From Amycolatopsis taiwanensis DSM 45107 (GTDB lineage Bacteria > Actinomycetota > Actinomycetes > Mycobacteriales > Pseudonocardiaceae): 64,000 bases of DNA. The translations under genes and the position numbers were made by a program. This document shows positions 50,836-60,893 of this stretch, in pieces; position 1 is the first letter of the stretch; the number at the start of each line of letters is the position of its first letter. The notes beneath the pieces are model-generated. The model made no database searches and was not told where the DNA came from. It saw nothing but the letters and a program-made list of their open reading frames with translations. The stretch lies in contig NZ_KI912598.1 in the NCBI RefSeq assembly GCF_000519205.1, positions 448,390 to 512,389 of the forward strand, written 5' to 3'.

Positions 50836-52221
50836 CTAACTCAGGTACTGGCAGAGATCCCGCGCCAGGAACTTGCCGTGGCCGCGGCCGCCGCCGAATC
50901 CGGACGGGGACACGACGACTTTGCCCCGCGAGAGCACCGTTTCCACCTTCCCGGTGATTTCGAAGCCCTCGTACGCCGAGTAGTCGACGTTCATGTGATG
51001 CGTCTCGGCGGAGAGGGTCTGTCGCGCCGCCGGGTCGTAGATCACGATGTCGGCGTCGGAACCCGGCGCGATCACGCCCTTGCGCGGGTACAGGCCGAAC
51101 ATCCGCGCCGGTGTGGTCGAGCACGCCTCCACCCACCGGGCCAGCGAGATCTCCCCGGCGACGACGCCCTGGTGCAGCAGGTCCATGCGGTGCTCCACGC
51201 CCGGCATTCCGTTGGGAATCCGGGAGAAGTCGCCTCGGCCGAGCTCCTTCTGGTCCTTGAAGCAGAACGGGCAGTGATCGGTGGACACCACGGACAGGTT
51301 GTTCGTGCGCAGCCCGCGCCACAGGTCGGCCTGGTGCCGCTTTTCCCGCAACGGCGGCGAAGCCACGTACTTGGCGCCTTCGAAGTCCGGTCGCGCCAAG
51401 TCCTCTATGGACAGGTACAGGTACTGCGGACAGGTCTCGGCGAACACGTTCTGTCCCTCGGTTCGCGCCGCGGCGACCGCCGACAGCGCCTCCGCTGCGG
51501 ACAGGTGCACGATGTAGAGCGGGGCGCCGGTCACCTTCGCCAGTGCGATCGCTCGTGCGGTCGCCTCACCCTCCAAAATGGAAGGACGGGTCAGCCCGTG
51601 CTCCACCGGGCCGGTCCGGCCGGAGGCCAGCGCCTGCGCGACGAGTTCGTCGATCGCGATGCCGTTCTCCGCGTGCATCATGATCGTCGAGCCGGTCTCG
51701 GTCGCCTTCTGCATGGCGCGCAGGATTTCGCCGTCCGTCGAGTAGAACACGCCCGGATAGGCCATGAACATCTTGAAGCTGGAGACACCGGCGTCGACGC
51801 AGGTTTCCATGTCCTTCAAGGTGGTGTCGTTGACGTCCGACACGATCATGTGGAACCCGTAGTCGATCGCGCAGTTGCCGTCGGCCTTCTCGTGCCACTT
51901 GTCCAGCGTCGCGGTCAGGGTGGTTCCCTTGCTCTGCACGGCGAAGTCGATGATCGTCGTCGTGCCGCCCCACGCGGCGGCCTCGGTGCCGGTAGCGAAG
52001 GTGTCCACCGAGTGGGTTCCGCCGAACGGCATCTCCATGTGGGTGTGCGCGTCGATCCCACCCGGCAGCACATATTTCCCGCTCGCGTCCAGTACTTCGT
52101 CGGCGGTTTCGAAGAGACCCGGCGCGGCGACGGCAGCGACCTTTTCGTCCTCCACCAACACATCGGCGGCACTCGCGCCGGTGGCGCTCAGTACGGTCCC
52201 GCCCTTGATCAGGGTTCGCAT
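50836..52221 (-). CDS. hydA: Dihydropyrimidinase (D-hydantoinase)
   Basis: A 461-residue cyclic amidohydrolase that opens dihydrouracil or hydantoin rings to N-carbamoyl amino acids. The zinc-centre residues are visible: HTH in GGIDAHTHMEM, the carbamylated Lys in SFKMFMAYPG, His in MMHAENG, His in YIVHLSAAEA and Asp in STDHCPF. ATG 52221 is 11 bp downstream of the beta-ureidopropionase stop. The second step of reductive pyrimidine catabolism. Confidence 0.95.
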   Translation of the reverse strand: MRTLIKGGTVLSATGASAADVLVEDEKVAAVAAPGLFETADEVLDASGKYVLPGGIDAHTHMEMPFGGTHSVDTFATGTEAAAWGGTTTIIDFAVQSKGTTLTATLDKWHEKADGNCAIDYGFHMIVSDVNDTTLKDMETCVDAGVSSFKMFMAYPGVFYSTDGEILRAMQKATETGSTIMMHAENGIAIDELVAQALASGRTGPVEHGLTRPSILEGEATARAIALAKVTGAPLYIVHLSAAEALSAVAAARTEGQNVFAETCPQYLYLSIEDLARPDFEGAKYVASPPLREKRHQADLWRGLRTNNLSVVSTDHCPFCFKDQKELGRGDFSRIPNGMPGVEHRMDLLHQGVVAGEISLARWVEACSTTPARMFGLYPRKGVIAPGSDADIVIYDPAARQTLSAETHHMNVDYSAYEGFEITGKVETVLSRGKVVVSPSGFGGGRGHGKFLARDLCQYLS

Positions 52222-52232
52222 CAGTTACCTCC

Positions 52233-53075
<843 letters not shown>

Positions 53076-54640
53076 GGGTCTCCTCCTTCGGTTTGGGTGA
53101 TCCGGCCAGGGAAAACGCGAGATAGACGACGAAGCCGCCGACCAGCCCGGCGACCCAGCTGTAGTCGTAGAGGGGCTTGAGGAACGGAATCAAGCCGTCG
53201 GCGGGGAACGGCCCATCGGTACCCGGCGCGGTGTAGGCGCCGCCGACGGCGAGCACCGCGCCGACGACGGTAGCGACCAGCGCTTGCCAGCTCCACCCCG
53301 CGCGGAACCAGTAGACGCCGCGTTCGAGGTAGAGCCCGGCGAGGTTCAGCTTCGTCCGCCGCACCACCCAGTAGCCGGCGATCAGTACGCCCGCGACCGC
53401 GCCGAGCACGCCGCCGTAGAAGCCGAGCCAGGCGAAGATGTAGATGTTCGGGTCCGAGTACAGCCGCCACGGCTGGATCAGGATGCCGATCACGCCGGTG
53501 ATCAGGCCGCCCACCGCGAACGTGATGCGTTTCGGGAAGGCGTTGGAGAAGTCGTAGGACGGGCTGACCACGTTCGCGGCCAGATTGGCCGAGATGGTGG
53601 CCAGCACGAGCGCGACGAGCGCGATCATCACCAGTGCTGGGCTGGAGAACCGGTCGGCCAGCTGCGCCGGATCCCAGATCGCCTGCCCGTAGAGCAGGGC
53701 GCCGTCCGAGGTGGTCAGGATCGCCACGATCGAGATGAACGTCATGGTGGTCGGCAGGCCGAGGATCTGGCCGCGGATCTGCTTGGCCTGGCTGCCGCCG
53801 AACCGCGTGAAGTCCGGCATGTTCAGCGAAAGCGTGGACCAGAACGCGATCATGGCCATCAGCGCGGGCGCGAAGACCTTCCAGAACGACGGGCCCCAGC
53901 CCAGCTTCGACGGCTCGGACAGGATCGGCCCGATGCCGCCCGCCTTGAACAGCACGTAGCCGAGCAGGATCAGAAAGCCCACCGAGACCAGCGGCGCGGT
54001 CCAGTTCTCGAAGCGGCGGACGGCCTCCATACCGCGCCAGATGATCAGCATCTGCACGACCCAGAACACCGCGAACGACAGCCACAGCGTCCACGGTTGG
54101 CCGCCGATCGCGGCGGCGTCGCGCCAGACGGGGCCGAGCAGCCTGCCGAGCAGGATGTAGATCGCCTCACCGCCGACCCAGGTCTGGATCCCGAACCAGC
54201 CGCATGCGATGAAGGCGCGCAGCAACGCGGCGACGTTCGCGCCGCGGACGCCGTAGAAGGCGCGGGCGAACACCGGGAACGGGATGCCGTACTTGGTGCC
54301 GGCGTGGCTGTTCAACAGCATCGGGATGAGCACGATCAGGTTGCCCAGGGTGACCGTGATCAGGGCCTGCGCCCAGTCCATGCCCAGCGCGATGAGCGAG
54401 GAGGCCAGCGCATACGACGGGATGTTGTGGGCCATGCCCATCCAGAGGGCGAAATAGTTGTACGTGGTCCAGGTGCGTTTCGCCACGGGCACCGGGGCGA
54501 GTTCGTCGTTGAAGAACCGGCTGCCGCTGATCGGCGTGATGTCCGGCAGATCCACCCGGCCGTCCGGCTGCGAGATCTGGGTCATTGGCGAATCGTGCGC
54601 GCCCGGTCCCGGTTCCGGAAATGGACAGAGTGTTCATCGT

Positions 54641-54656
54641 TGCGCGGGTTCGCGCA
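54641..54656. promoter_or_regulatory. Palindrome upstream of the NCS1 transporter gene
   Basis: TGCGCG (54641-54646) and CGCGCA (54651-54656) form an inverted repeat around GGTT, 56-71 bp before the ATG of the transporter gene. It may be an operator for the pyrimidine catabolic operon, for example for the PucR protein encoded downstream. This is only a positional guess. Confidence 0.35.
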
Positions 54657-54707
54657 CAATCTGTGGATCGAGCCAGGTGGAAATGCCGCCGGAAAACGCC
54701 GGAAAGA

Positions 54708-55073
54708 TCAGAAGCCGAAAATACCCGAGGACTGCGCGGCGGCCTGACAGGGGTTGGGGTAGGTGTGGGTGAACCGCACCGGCTCCCCAAGCCATCGGCC
54801 GGTGGCCGTCGCGAACACCGGTTGCCAGATTTCGGTGCACATCACGCTCTCGTGCGGCAGGCGGGTGAAGTCTCCGTCCACACTGGACAGCGTCCGGCAG
54901 GCGCGGTACGGGTCGGGGTGGCTGCCCTCGGGCGGGTCGCAGCGCAGGTCCACCCGGACCGCCGGCCCCGAGCCGTGGTCGACGGTCAGGGTGAGGTCGG
55001 TGCACGGCTGGACGGGGGTCGCCGGCAGGGCGAGCATGGCGGCGGCGACCGGAGCGAAGATCGAAAAAGTCAT
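54708..55073 (-). CDS. Secreted SSI-family (I16) protease inhibitor with P1 Glu
   Basis: A 121-residue subtilisin-inhibitor-like protein with a signal peptide (FAPVAAAMLALPATPVQ). The SSI pattern is kept: LRCDPPEGSHPDPYRAC, SVMC at the reactive loop, and NPCQAAAQSSGIFGF at the end. Four cysteines match the two SSI disulfides; a fifth near the mature N-terminus is extra. The reactive-site P1 residue, Met73 in S. albogriseolus SSI, aligns with Glu here (CTEIW). ATG 55073 is chosen because the signal peptide begins there. Confidence 0.88.
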   Translation of the reverse strand: MTFSIFAPVAAAMLALPATPVQPCTDLTLTVDHGSGPAVRVDLRCDPPEGSHPDPYRACRTLSSVDGDFTRLPHESVMCTEIWQPVFATATGRWLGEPVRFTHTYPNPCQAAAQSSGIFGF

Positions 55074-55145
55074 ATGCGGATAGTGACATCTCGTCACCGT
55101 ATGCAAGCCCGCGCAACCAGGTGATTTCGCCCAGTCGTCGCCGAA

Positions 55146-56762
55146 TCAGGACCGGGTGAGTGAACGCCAGGTCTCGCGCCGGGTGCGCTGCCGGTCCGGG
55201 TCGGCGACCGGGGCGGCGGCGATCAGGCGCTGGGTGTAGGGCTGCGCCGGCGAGCCGAGGACGTCACCGACCGGGCCTTCCTCCACGATCCGGCCCTCGT
55301 GCAGCACCGCGACGCGGTCGGCGACCCGCTCGACCACGGCGAGGTCATGGCTGATGAACAGGCACGCGAACCCGAACTCCTCCTGCAACCGCGCGAACTC
55401 CTCGAGCACCGCGGCCTGCACCGACACATCCAGCGCGCTGGTCGGCTCGTCCGCGATCAACAGCCGGGGCCGCAGCGCCAGGGCCCGCGCGATGCCGACC
55501 CGCTGCCGCTGCCCGCCGGACAGCTCGTGCGGGTAGCGGCCGGCCAGCGTGGGATCGAGGCGGACCGCTTTGAGCAGCTCCGCCACCCGCTCCCGGTGAT
55601 CGCCGGCGACGCGGTGCAGGACCAGCGGTTCGGCGACGCTCGCCCCGACCGTGGCTCGCGGGTTCAGCGAGGACGCCGGGTTCTGGAACACCATGCCGAG
55701 CTGCCGGCGGGCCGCGCGCAGGCCCCGCCCGGACGCCACGTCGACCCCGCCGACGACCACCGAGCCGCTCGAGACCGGTACCAGTCCGGTGAGCGCGCCG
55801 GCGATGGTGGACTTGCCCGAGCCGGACTCACCGACCAGCCCGAGCACCTCGCCCGGCGCGATCCGCAGGCTCACCCCGTCGACCGCGCGGACGCCACCGC
55901 GGTAGCGGACCGTCAGGTCTTCCACCGAAACCAGCGGTTCCCCGGCGCGCGAACTCTTCTCCGTGGCCCCGGCACCCAGGGACGGCACCGAATCCAGCAG
56001 CTCGCGGGTGTAGGCGGCGCTCGGCTTCCGGAACAGTTCGCCCACCGTGTTCTGCTCGACGATCCGGCCCTCGCGCAGCACCACGACCCGGTCGGCGAGG
56101 TCGGCGACCACTCCCATGTCGTGCGTGACCAGCAGGATCGTCGTGCCCAGCCGCTGCCCGAGGGTGCGCAGCAGGTCCAGGATGCCCGCCTGCACGGTCA
56201 CGTCCAGCGCGGTGGTCGGCTCGTCGGCGATCAGCAACGCCGGCTCGTTGGCCAGCGCCATGGCGATCACCGCGCGTTGCACCTGCCCGCCGGAGAGCTG
56301 GTGCGGGAAGGCGCGGAACACCCGGCGCGGGTCGGGTAGTTCCACGGTCGCCAGCAGTTCGAGCGCCTTGTCCCGCGCCTGCCCCCGGGAGACCGGCGAG
56401 TGTGCGCGGATGGCGTCGACGAGCTGGGTGCCGATCCGGAACACCGGATTGAGCGCGCTCATCGGCTCCTGGAAGACCATGCCGATCTCGGCGCCGCGCA
56501 CCGCGCGCAGTTCCGCACGCGACAGGCCGTACAGGTCGCGGCCGGACAGCGTGGCCGAGCCCGACACGGTGGCCGAACCCGGGAGCAGGCCGAGCAACGA
56601 CATCGCGGTGACCGTCTTGCCCGAGCCGGATTCGCCGACCACCGCGAGGACCTCGCCGGGATAGACGTCGAAGCTGACACCATGGACAGCCTCGACGCCG
56701 CCGAAGGAGACCGAGACGTCGCGCAGGGACAGCAGCGGCTCGGCGGGGTTTTCGCTGTCCAC
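55146..56762 (-). CDS. Fused dipeptide/oligopeptide ABC transporter ATPase (DppD-DppF type)
   Basis: A 538-residue protein with two full ATPase domains. Domain 1 has GESGSGKT, LSGGQVQR and LLIADEPTTALDV; domain 2 has GESGSGKST, LSGGQRQR and LLIADEPTSALDV. The C-terminal oligopeptide-type extensions (YTRELLDSVP and YTQRLIAAAP) are present. GTG 56762 starts 2 bp after the binding-protein stop. It powers import together with the two permeases and binding protein encoded upstream. Confidence 0.94.
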   Translation of the reverse strand: MDSENPAEPLLSLRDVSVSFGGVEAVHGVSFDVYPGEVLAVVGESGSGKTVTAMSLLGLLPGSATVSGSATLSGRDLYGLSRAELRAVRGAEIGMVFQEPMSALNPVFRIGTQLVDAIRAHSPVSRGQARDKALELLATVELPDPRRVFRAFPHQLSGGQVQRAVIAMALANEPALLIADEPTTALDVTVQAGILDLLRTLGQRLGTTILLVTHDMGVVADLADRVVVLREGRIVEQNTVGELFRKPSAAYTRELLDSVPSLGAGATEKSSRAGEPLVSVEDLTVRYRGGVRAVDGVSLRIAPGEVLGLVGESGSGKSTIAGALTGLVPVSSGSVVVGGVDVASGRGLRAARRQLGMVFQNPASSLNPRATVGASVAEPLVLHRVAGDHRERVAELLKAVRLDPTLAGRYPHELSGGQRQRVGIARALALRPRLLIADEPTSALDVSVQAAVLEEFARLQEEFGFACLFISHDLAVVERVADRVAVLHEGRIVEEGPVGDVLGSPAQPYTQRLIAAAPVADPDRQRTRRETWRSLTRS

Positions 56763-56764
56763 CG

Positions 56765-58435
56765 CTACTTGGCCAGCCCGACCTGGAGGTAGTTCGGGTA
56801 GGCCGGGAAGGCGCCCACCTCGAAGTTTCCGACCTTCGAACCGTGCAGGAACGAGTTGCGGGTGTAGATCAGCGGCACGATCGGCGAGTCCTGCATGATC
56901 CGCCGATCGGCCTGGGCCCACAGTTTCCCGGCCTCGACCGGGTCCACGATGCCCTGTGCCCGCGCGATCAGGTCGTCCACTTCGGGCACCGAGTAGCGGG
57001 ACAGGTTGTAGCCGCCGTTACCGATCTCCGAGGTGCCGAACAGCGGCTGGATGTTGGCGTTGGCGCTGGGGAAGTCGGGTTGCCACGAGCTCAGGGTCAG
57101 GTCGTAGTCGCCGTCGTTCCCGGTGACCACGGAGGTCCAGGTGTCGTCGTCGAGGGGGCGCAGGTTGGTGCGGATCCCCGCGCGCTGCAACGCGGCCTGG
57201 ATCGCCTGCGCCTTGTCCGAGAGGCTGTTCGAGGTGGACACCGGGAAGTCCAGGTCCAGACCGTTCGGGTAGCCGGCGGCGGCGAGCATCTGCTTGGCCT
57301 TGTCCACGTCACCGGTCGGCGGTGCGGGGTACAGGTCGTACACCTCGCGACCGACGATGCCTTCGGTGATCAGCGTCGTGGCGATCGGGCCGGCGAGATC
57401 GGCGTTGCCGGCCGTGGCCACCTGGTAGGCGACCTTGTCCACCGCGTACTGGAAGGCCTGGCGCACCTGGGGATTCGCCAGCGGGCCACGCCGGACGTTC
57501 AGCGACACGTACGCCAGCGCACCCGACTTCGACGTGACGAGACGGTTGCTGACCGCCGGGTTGCCCTGGATCTGTGCGAGCTGGGCCGGTGCGACGAAGG
57601 GGTTCGCGAAGGCGTTCCGGTCGTTGCCGGAGTCCGCGATCAGCCGCTGTGAGATGACGTCGTCGTCCAGCCCGAGCTGATAGACGACCTCGTCGGGGAG
57701 ACCCGTGCGAGCGACGTCGGTGGCGGCGACCCAGTTCGGGTTGCGGGTGAAGTGGACCGCGACGCCCTTGTCGTAGGCGGAGACCTGGTACGGACCGGAC
57801 GCGATCGGCTGGGTGTCGTAGTTGGCGTCGGTGCCCTTGCCGCGCGGCACCGGCGAGAACGCCGGCATGCTCACGATCCACGGCCAGTCGCCATAGGGCC
57901 GGTTGAGGTGGAACACGATCGTCTTGTCGTCCGGGACTTCGATGGACGCGAGCTCGCCGCCTTCGAACGGGCCACGGTAGTCCGGCCCGCCGTCGAGGAG
58001 CGTCTTGTGGTAGCCCAGCCCGCCCGAGAACGCCGCCGCGAACGACCGCTCGACCCCGTATTTGATGGTGTCGGCGGTGATCGGCGTCCCGTCCGAGAGC
58101 TTCAGGCCGTCCTTGAGCGTGTAGGTCCAGGTCCGGCCATCCGCGCTGGGACGGCCGGTGTCCGTGGCCAGGTCCGGCACCACGGTCGCGGGCTGGTCGG
58201 GGGAGGTCTTCCACGCGGTCAGCCGGCGGTGGATGAAGCCGACCGTGGTGATCGCCAGGTTCTGGCTTTTGGCCGGGTCGAGGTGGATCGAGGAAGTGTC
58301 CGCGAGGACATACAGCGTCCCGCCCGAGGCCACCGCGGCCGCCGTGCCGCCGCCGCGCTCGTTGGCGTTGCAAGCGACAAGGAAGGTTCCGGCTCCGGCC
58401 GCTCCGACCACCTTGAAGAACGCTCTGCGATCCAT
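56765..58435 (-). CDS. Family 5 solute-binding lipoprotein of ABC transporter
   Basis: A 556-residue SBP_bac_5 protein. The N-terminus MDRRAFFKVVGAAGAGTFLV is a twin-arginine-like lipoprotein signal with lipobox LVAC, so it is anchored outside the membrane. The core has LATDTGRPSADGRTWTYTLKDGLKLSDG and ADTIKYGVERSF. Peptides are the usual ligands; in this context a nickel chelate, nucleoside or carbamoyl amino acid could also fit. It lies between permease and ATPase genes. Confidence 0.93.
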   Translation of the reverse strand: MDRRAFFKVVGAAGAGTFLVACNANERGGGTAAAVASGGTLYVLADTSSIHLDPAKSQNLAITTVGFIHRRLTAWKTSPDQPATVVPDLATDTGRPSADGRTWTYTLKDGLKLSDGTPITADTIKYGVERSFAAAFSGGLGYHKTLLDGGPDYRGPFEGGELASIEVPDDKTIVFHLNRPYGDWPWIVSMPAFSPVPRGKGTDANYDTQPIASGPYQVSAYDKGVAVHFTRNPNWVAATDVARTGLPDEVVYQLGLDDDVISQRLIADSGNDRNAFANPFVAPAQLAQIQGNPAVSNRLVTSKSGALAYVSLNVRRGPLANPQVRQAFQYAVDKVAYQVATAGNADLAGPIATTLITEGIVGREVYDLYPAPPTGDVDKAKQMLAAAGYPNGLDLDFPVSTSNSLSDKAQAIQAALQRAGIRTNLRPLDDDTWTSVVTGNDGDYDLTLSSWQPDFPSANANIQPLFGTSEIGNGGYNLSRYSVPEVDDLIARAQGIVDPVEAGKLWAQADRRIMQDSPIVPLIYTRNSFLHGSKVGNFEVGAFPAYPNYLQVGLAK

Positions 58436-58464
58436 ACTCTCTCCTTGTATTCCAGCCGCCGCAC

Positions 58465-59463
58465 TCAGTTCATGACCCTGGCGCGCGGATCGAGCACCCC
58501 GCCGATGAGATCGACGAGGAAGTTTGCGACAACCACGAAAAACGCGGCGAACACCGACAGGCCGAGCAACAGCGGCAGGTCCACCTGGTGCACCGCGTCG
58601 ATCATCAGCCCGCCGAGGCCGGGCAACGCGAAGACCCGTTCGGTGATCACGGCGCCGCCGAGCAACTGGCCGAGGTCGACCGCGAACACCGTGGCCACCG
58701 GCAGCAGCACGTTGCGCAGCGCGTACTTGCCGATCACGGTGCGCTCCGGCAGGCCGGCGGAGCGCGCGGTGCGGACGAAGTCCTCGCCGAGGGTTTCCAG
58801 CATCTGCCCGCGCGTGAGCCGCGCGTAGATCGCCGCGTTGATGAACGCCAGCACCAGCCACGGCAACACCAGATGCCATGCCCAGTCCACCGGACTGTCG
58901 GCGAACGAAACGTATCCGCCGACGGGAACAACGTCCAAAGTGAACCCGAACACGAGGATGCCGAGCAGCCCGACCAAATAGGACGGCGCGGACACACCGG
59001 CCAGCGTTACGGTCATGGTGAACCGGTCGACGAACCGGCCGCGCTTCAGCGCCGAGGCCACCCCCGTGCCGACCCCGGCCAGCAGCCAGATCGCCGACGC
59101 GCCGAGCGCGAGGGACAGGGTGACCGGGAGCCGGTCGCCGATCAGCGACAGCACGGATTCGTTCTGCTGGAAGGAATAGCCGAAGCACGGTGCCGCGCAG
59201 GTGATGGTGGTGACGCCGGTGCCGAAGGTCCGCCCGGCGAAGATCCCGCCGAGAAAGTCGAAGTACTGCACGATCCACGGCTTGTCGAAGCCCATGAACG
59301 CACGTGCGGTGGCCAGGTTCTGTGGCGTACACGGCCGGCCACAGGACATCTGCGCCGGGTCGGTGGGCAGCAGGTAGAACGCGGCGAAGGTGCAGAAGCT
59401 GATGACCAGCAGCACCACGAGCATTCCGGCGAATCGGTAAGCGTAGAACGCCAGCCTTTTCAT
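58465..59463 (-). CDS. ABC transporter permease, DppB type
   Basis: A 332-residue inner-membrane permease with six helices. The EAA-like loop segment is ETLGEDFVRTARSAGLPERTVIGKYALRNVLLP. A large extracytoplasmic region at about residues 35-90 carries four cysteines (MSCGRPCTP and TCAAPCFG), more than usual in this family. ATG 59463 overlaps the stop of the second permease gene (ATGA). Confidence 0.92.
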   Translation of the reverse strand: MKRLAFYAYRFAGMLVVLLVISFCTFAAFYLLPTDPAQMSCGRPCTPQNLATARAFMGFDKPWIVQYFDFLGGIFAGRTFGTGVTTITCAAPCFGYSFQQNESVLSLIGDRLPVTLSLALGASAIWLLAGVGTGVASALKRGRFVDRFTMTVTLAGVSAPSYLVGLLGILVFGFTLDVVPVGGYVSFADSPVDWAWHLVLPWLVLAFINAAIYARLTRGQMLETLGEDFVRTARSAGLPERTVIGKYALRNVLLPVATVFAVDLGQLLGGAVITERVFALPGLGGLMIDAVHQVDLPLLLGLSVFAAFFVVVANFLVDLIGGVLDPRARVMN

Positions 59464-60413
59464 TCGGCCCTGCCCGCCTTGCTCGTGCGGGGGTCGAGCG
59501 CGTCGCGCAGGCCGTCGCCCAGCACGTTGAAGGCCAGCGTCGCGAGGAACAGCGCCGCGCCGGGGAAGATCAGGAACATCGGGTCGGGCCGGACCCAGTT
59601 GATCGCGTCGCTGATCGACCGTCCCCAGCTCGGCGTGGGTGGCGGAATTCCGACGCCGAGGAAGGAAAGCGCTGCCTCCACCCCGATCTTCTCCGGGATG
59701 GTCACGGTGGAGATCACGATGATCGGCGCCCAGAGGTTGGGCAGCAGTTCCCGCCGGAACACCTGCCACGGCCCGGCACCGAACACTTTCGCCGCCCGGA
59801 CGAAGTCTCGGTCGCGCAGGCTCAACGTCTGCGCGCGGACGACCCGGGCGACGCGCGGCCAGCCGAACAGCGCGATCACCGAGACCAGCAGCACCGGCCG
59901 TGGGATGGCGGCCGGCGCGATCACGCCCAGCGCGATCATGAAGATCAGCGACGGGAAGCCGAGCAGCACGTCGGTCACCCGGCTGACCGCCGCGTCCCAC
60001 CAGCCGCCGAGGTAGCCGGCGCTCGCGCCGAGCAGCACCCCGAGCAGGACGGACGCCGCGGTGGCCAGCACACCGATCAGGAACGAGGTGCGTGCGCCGT
60101 AGACCACGATGGCGAACAGGTCGCGGCCGGTGAGCGGTTCGACGCCGAACCAGTGCGATCCGCTGATCCCGCCGAGCACTCCGGCACCGCGGCCGTTCGC
60201 CGGGTCGAGCAACTCGGTGTGGTAGGTGTACGGGTCCTGGCCTTCTATCGCGGCGAGCAGCGGGGCGGCGATGGCGGTCACCGCCAGCACCACGATCACG
60301 ATCGCGCCGGCCACGGCCCAGGAATCACGGCGAAGCGAGCGCCACAAATCGCGCACGGCGCTTCCGGTCGCCGGCGGCGTGGGCGCGCCCGTCGGCAGCG
60401 GGGTGTCGGTCAC
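59460..60413 (-). CDS. ABC transporter permease, DppC type
   Basis: A 317-residue permease. The N-terminal OppC-type segment LWRSLRRDSWAVAGAIVI precedes six helices, and the EAA-like loop is LRDRDFVRAAKVFGAGPWQVFRRELLPNL. GTG 60413 starts the five-function ABC operon (DppC, DppB, SBP, fused ATPase). A short gap separates it from the MmcQ gene upstream on the same strand. Confidence 0.92.
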   Translation of the reverse strand: MTDTPLPTGAPTPPATGSAVRDLWRSLRRDSWAVAGAIVIVVLAVTAIAAPLLAAIEGQDPYTYHTELLDPANGRGAGVLGGISGSHWFGVEPLTGRDLFAIVVYGARTSFLIGVLATAASVLLGVLLGASAGYLGGWWDAAVSRVTDVLLGFPSLIFMIALGVIAPAAIPRPVLLVSVIALFGWPRVARVVRAQTLSLRDRDFVRAAKVFGAGPWQVFRRELLPNLWAPIIVISTVTIPEKIGVEAALSFLGVGIPPPTPSWGRSISDAINWVRPDPMFLIFPGAALFLATLAFNVLGDGLRDALDPRTSKAGRAE

Positions 60414-60491
60414 TGATCCTCCGGCGGTTTCCTTACCGGCGTGACCTTAAGCGACGTTGGCGGGGTTTTACCCCTACCAGAGTAGGAATTC

Positions 60492-60893
60492 TCACCAAGT
60501 GGACCTGTGATGCGTGAGATATTCGCCTGCCGGCTTCGGCGGGGCGCAGGCCAGCCAGCCGTCGAGGATGGCTTCCCGCAACGCCTTCGTGGTGACCTTC
60601 CTCAGCTGGACCAGAAACGCGGAGTAGCCGTCGAAGTGCGGGATCGTGAAGAACGCGCCGGGGTTGGCGGCCAGCACCGCCTCCTTCTCGCCGAGATCGG
60701 CCACGCGGATGGCGAGAATCGGCCCGTCCGGCGGGGTTTCGTCGCCGAACCGCTTGAGATCCGCCTTGCGGAACGGCCGTTCCCACGCGAACGCCTTGCC
60801 GGCGACCAACCAGGCCCGGTTGCCCCACCGCAGGGCTTCGCTGACTTCGGGGAGCCGCAACGCCATCCGGGCTGCGGCGTCGACGGTCACCAT
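60492..60893 (-). CDS. MmcQ/YjbR (DUF419) family protein
   Basis: A 133-residue MmcQ/YjbR protein with a double-wing fold similar to DNA-binding CyaY/YjbR domains. Visible segments are [31 protein letters not shown] and [20 protein letters not shown]. The precise function is unknown. ATG 60893 overlaps the stop of the pucR gene by 7 bp, so it is translated with it. Confidence 0.85.
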   Translation of the reverse strand: MVTVDAAARMALRLPEVSEALRWGNRAWLVAGKAFAWERPFRKADLKRFGDETPPDGPILAIRVADLGEKEAVLAANPGAFFTIPHFDGYSAFLVQLRKVTTKALREAILDGWLACAPPKPAGEYLTHHRSTW

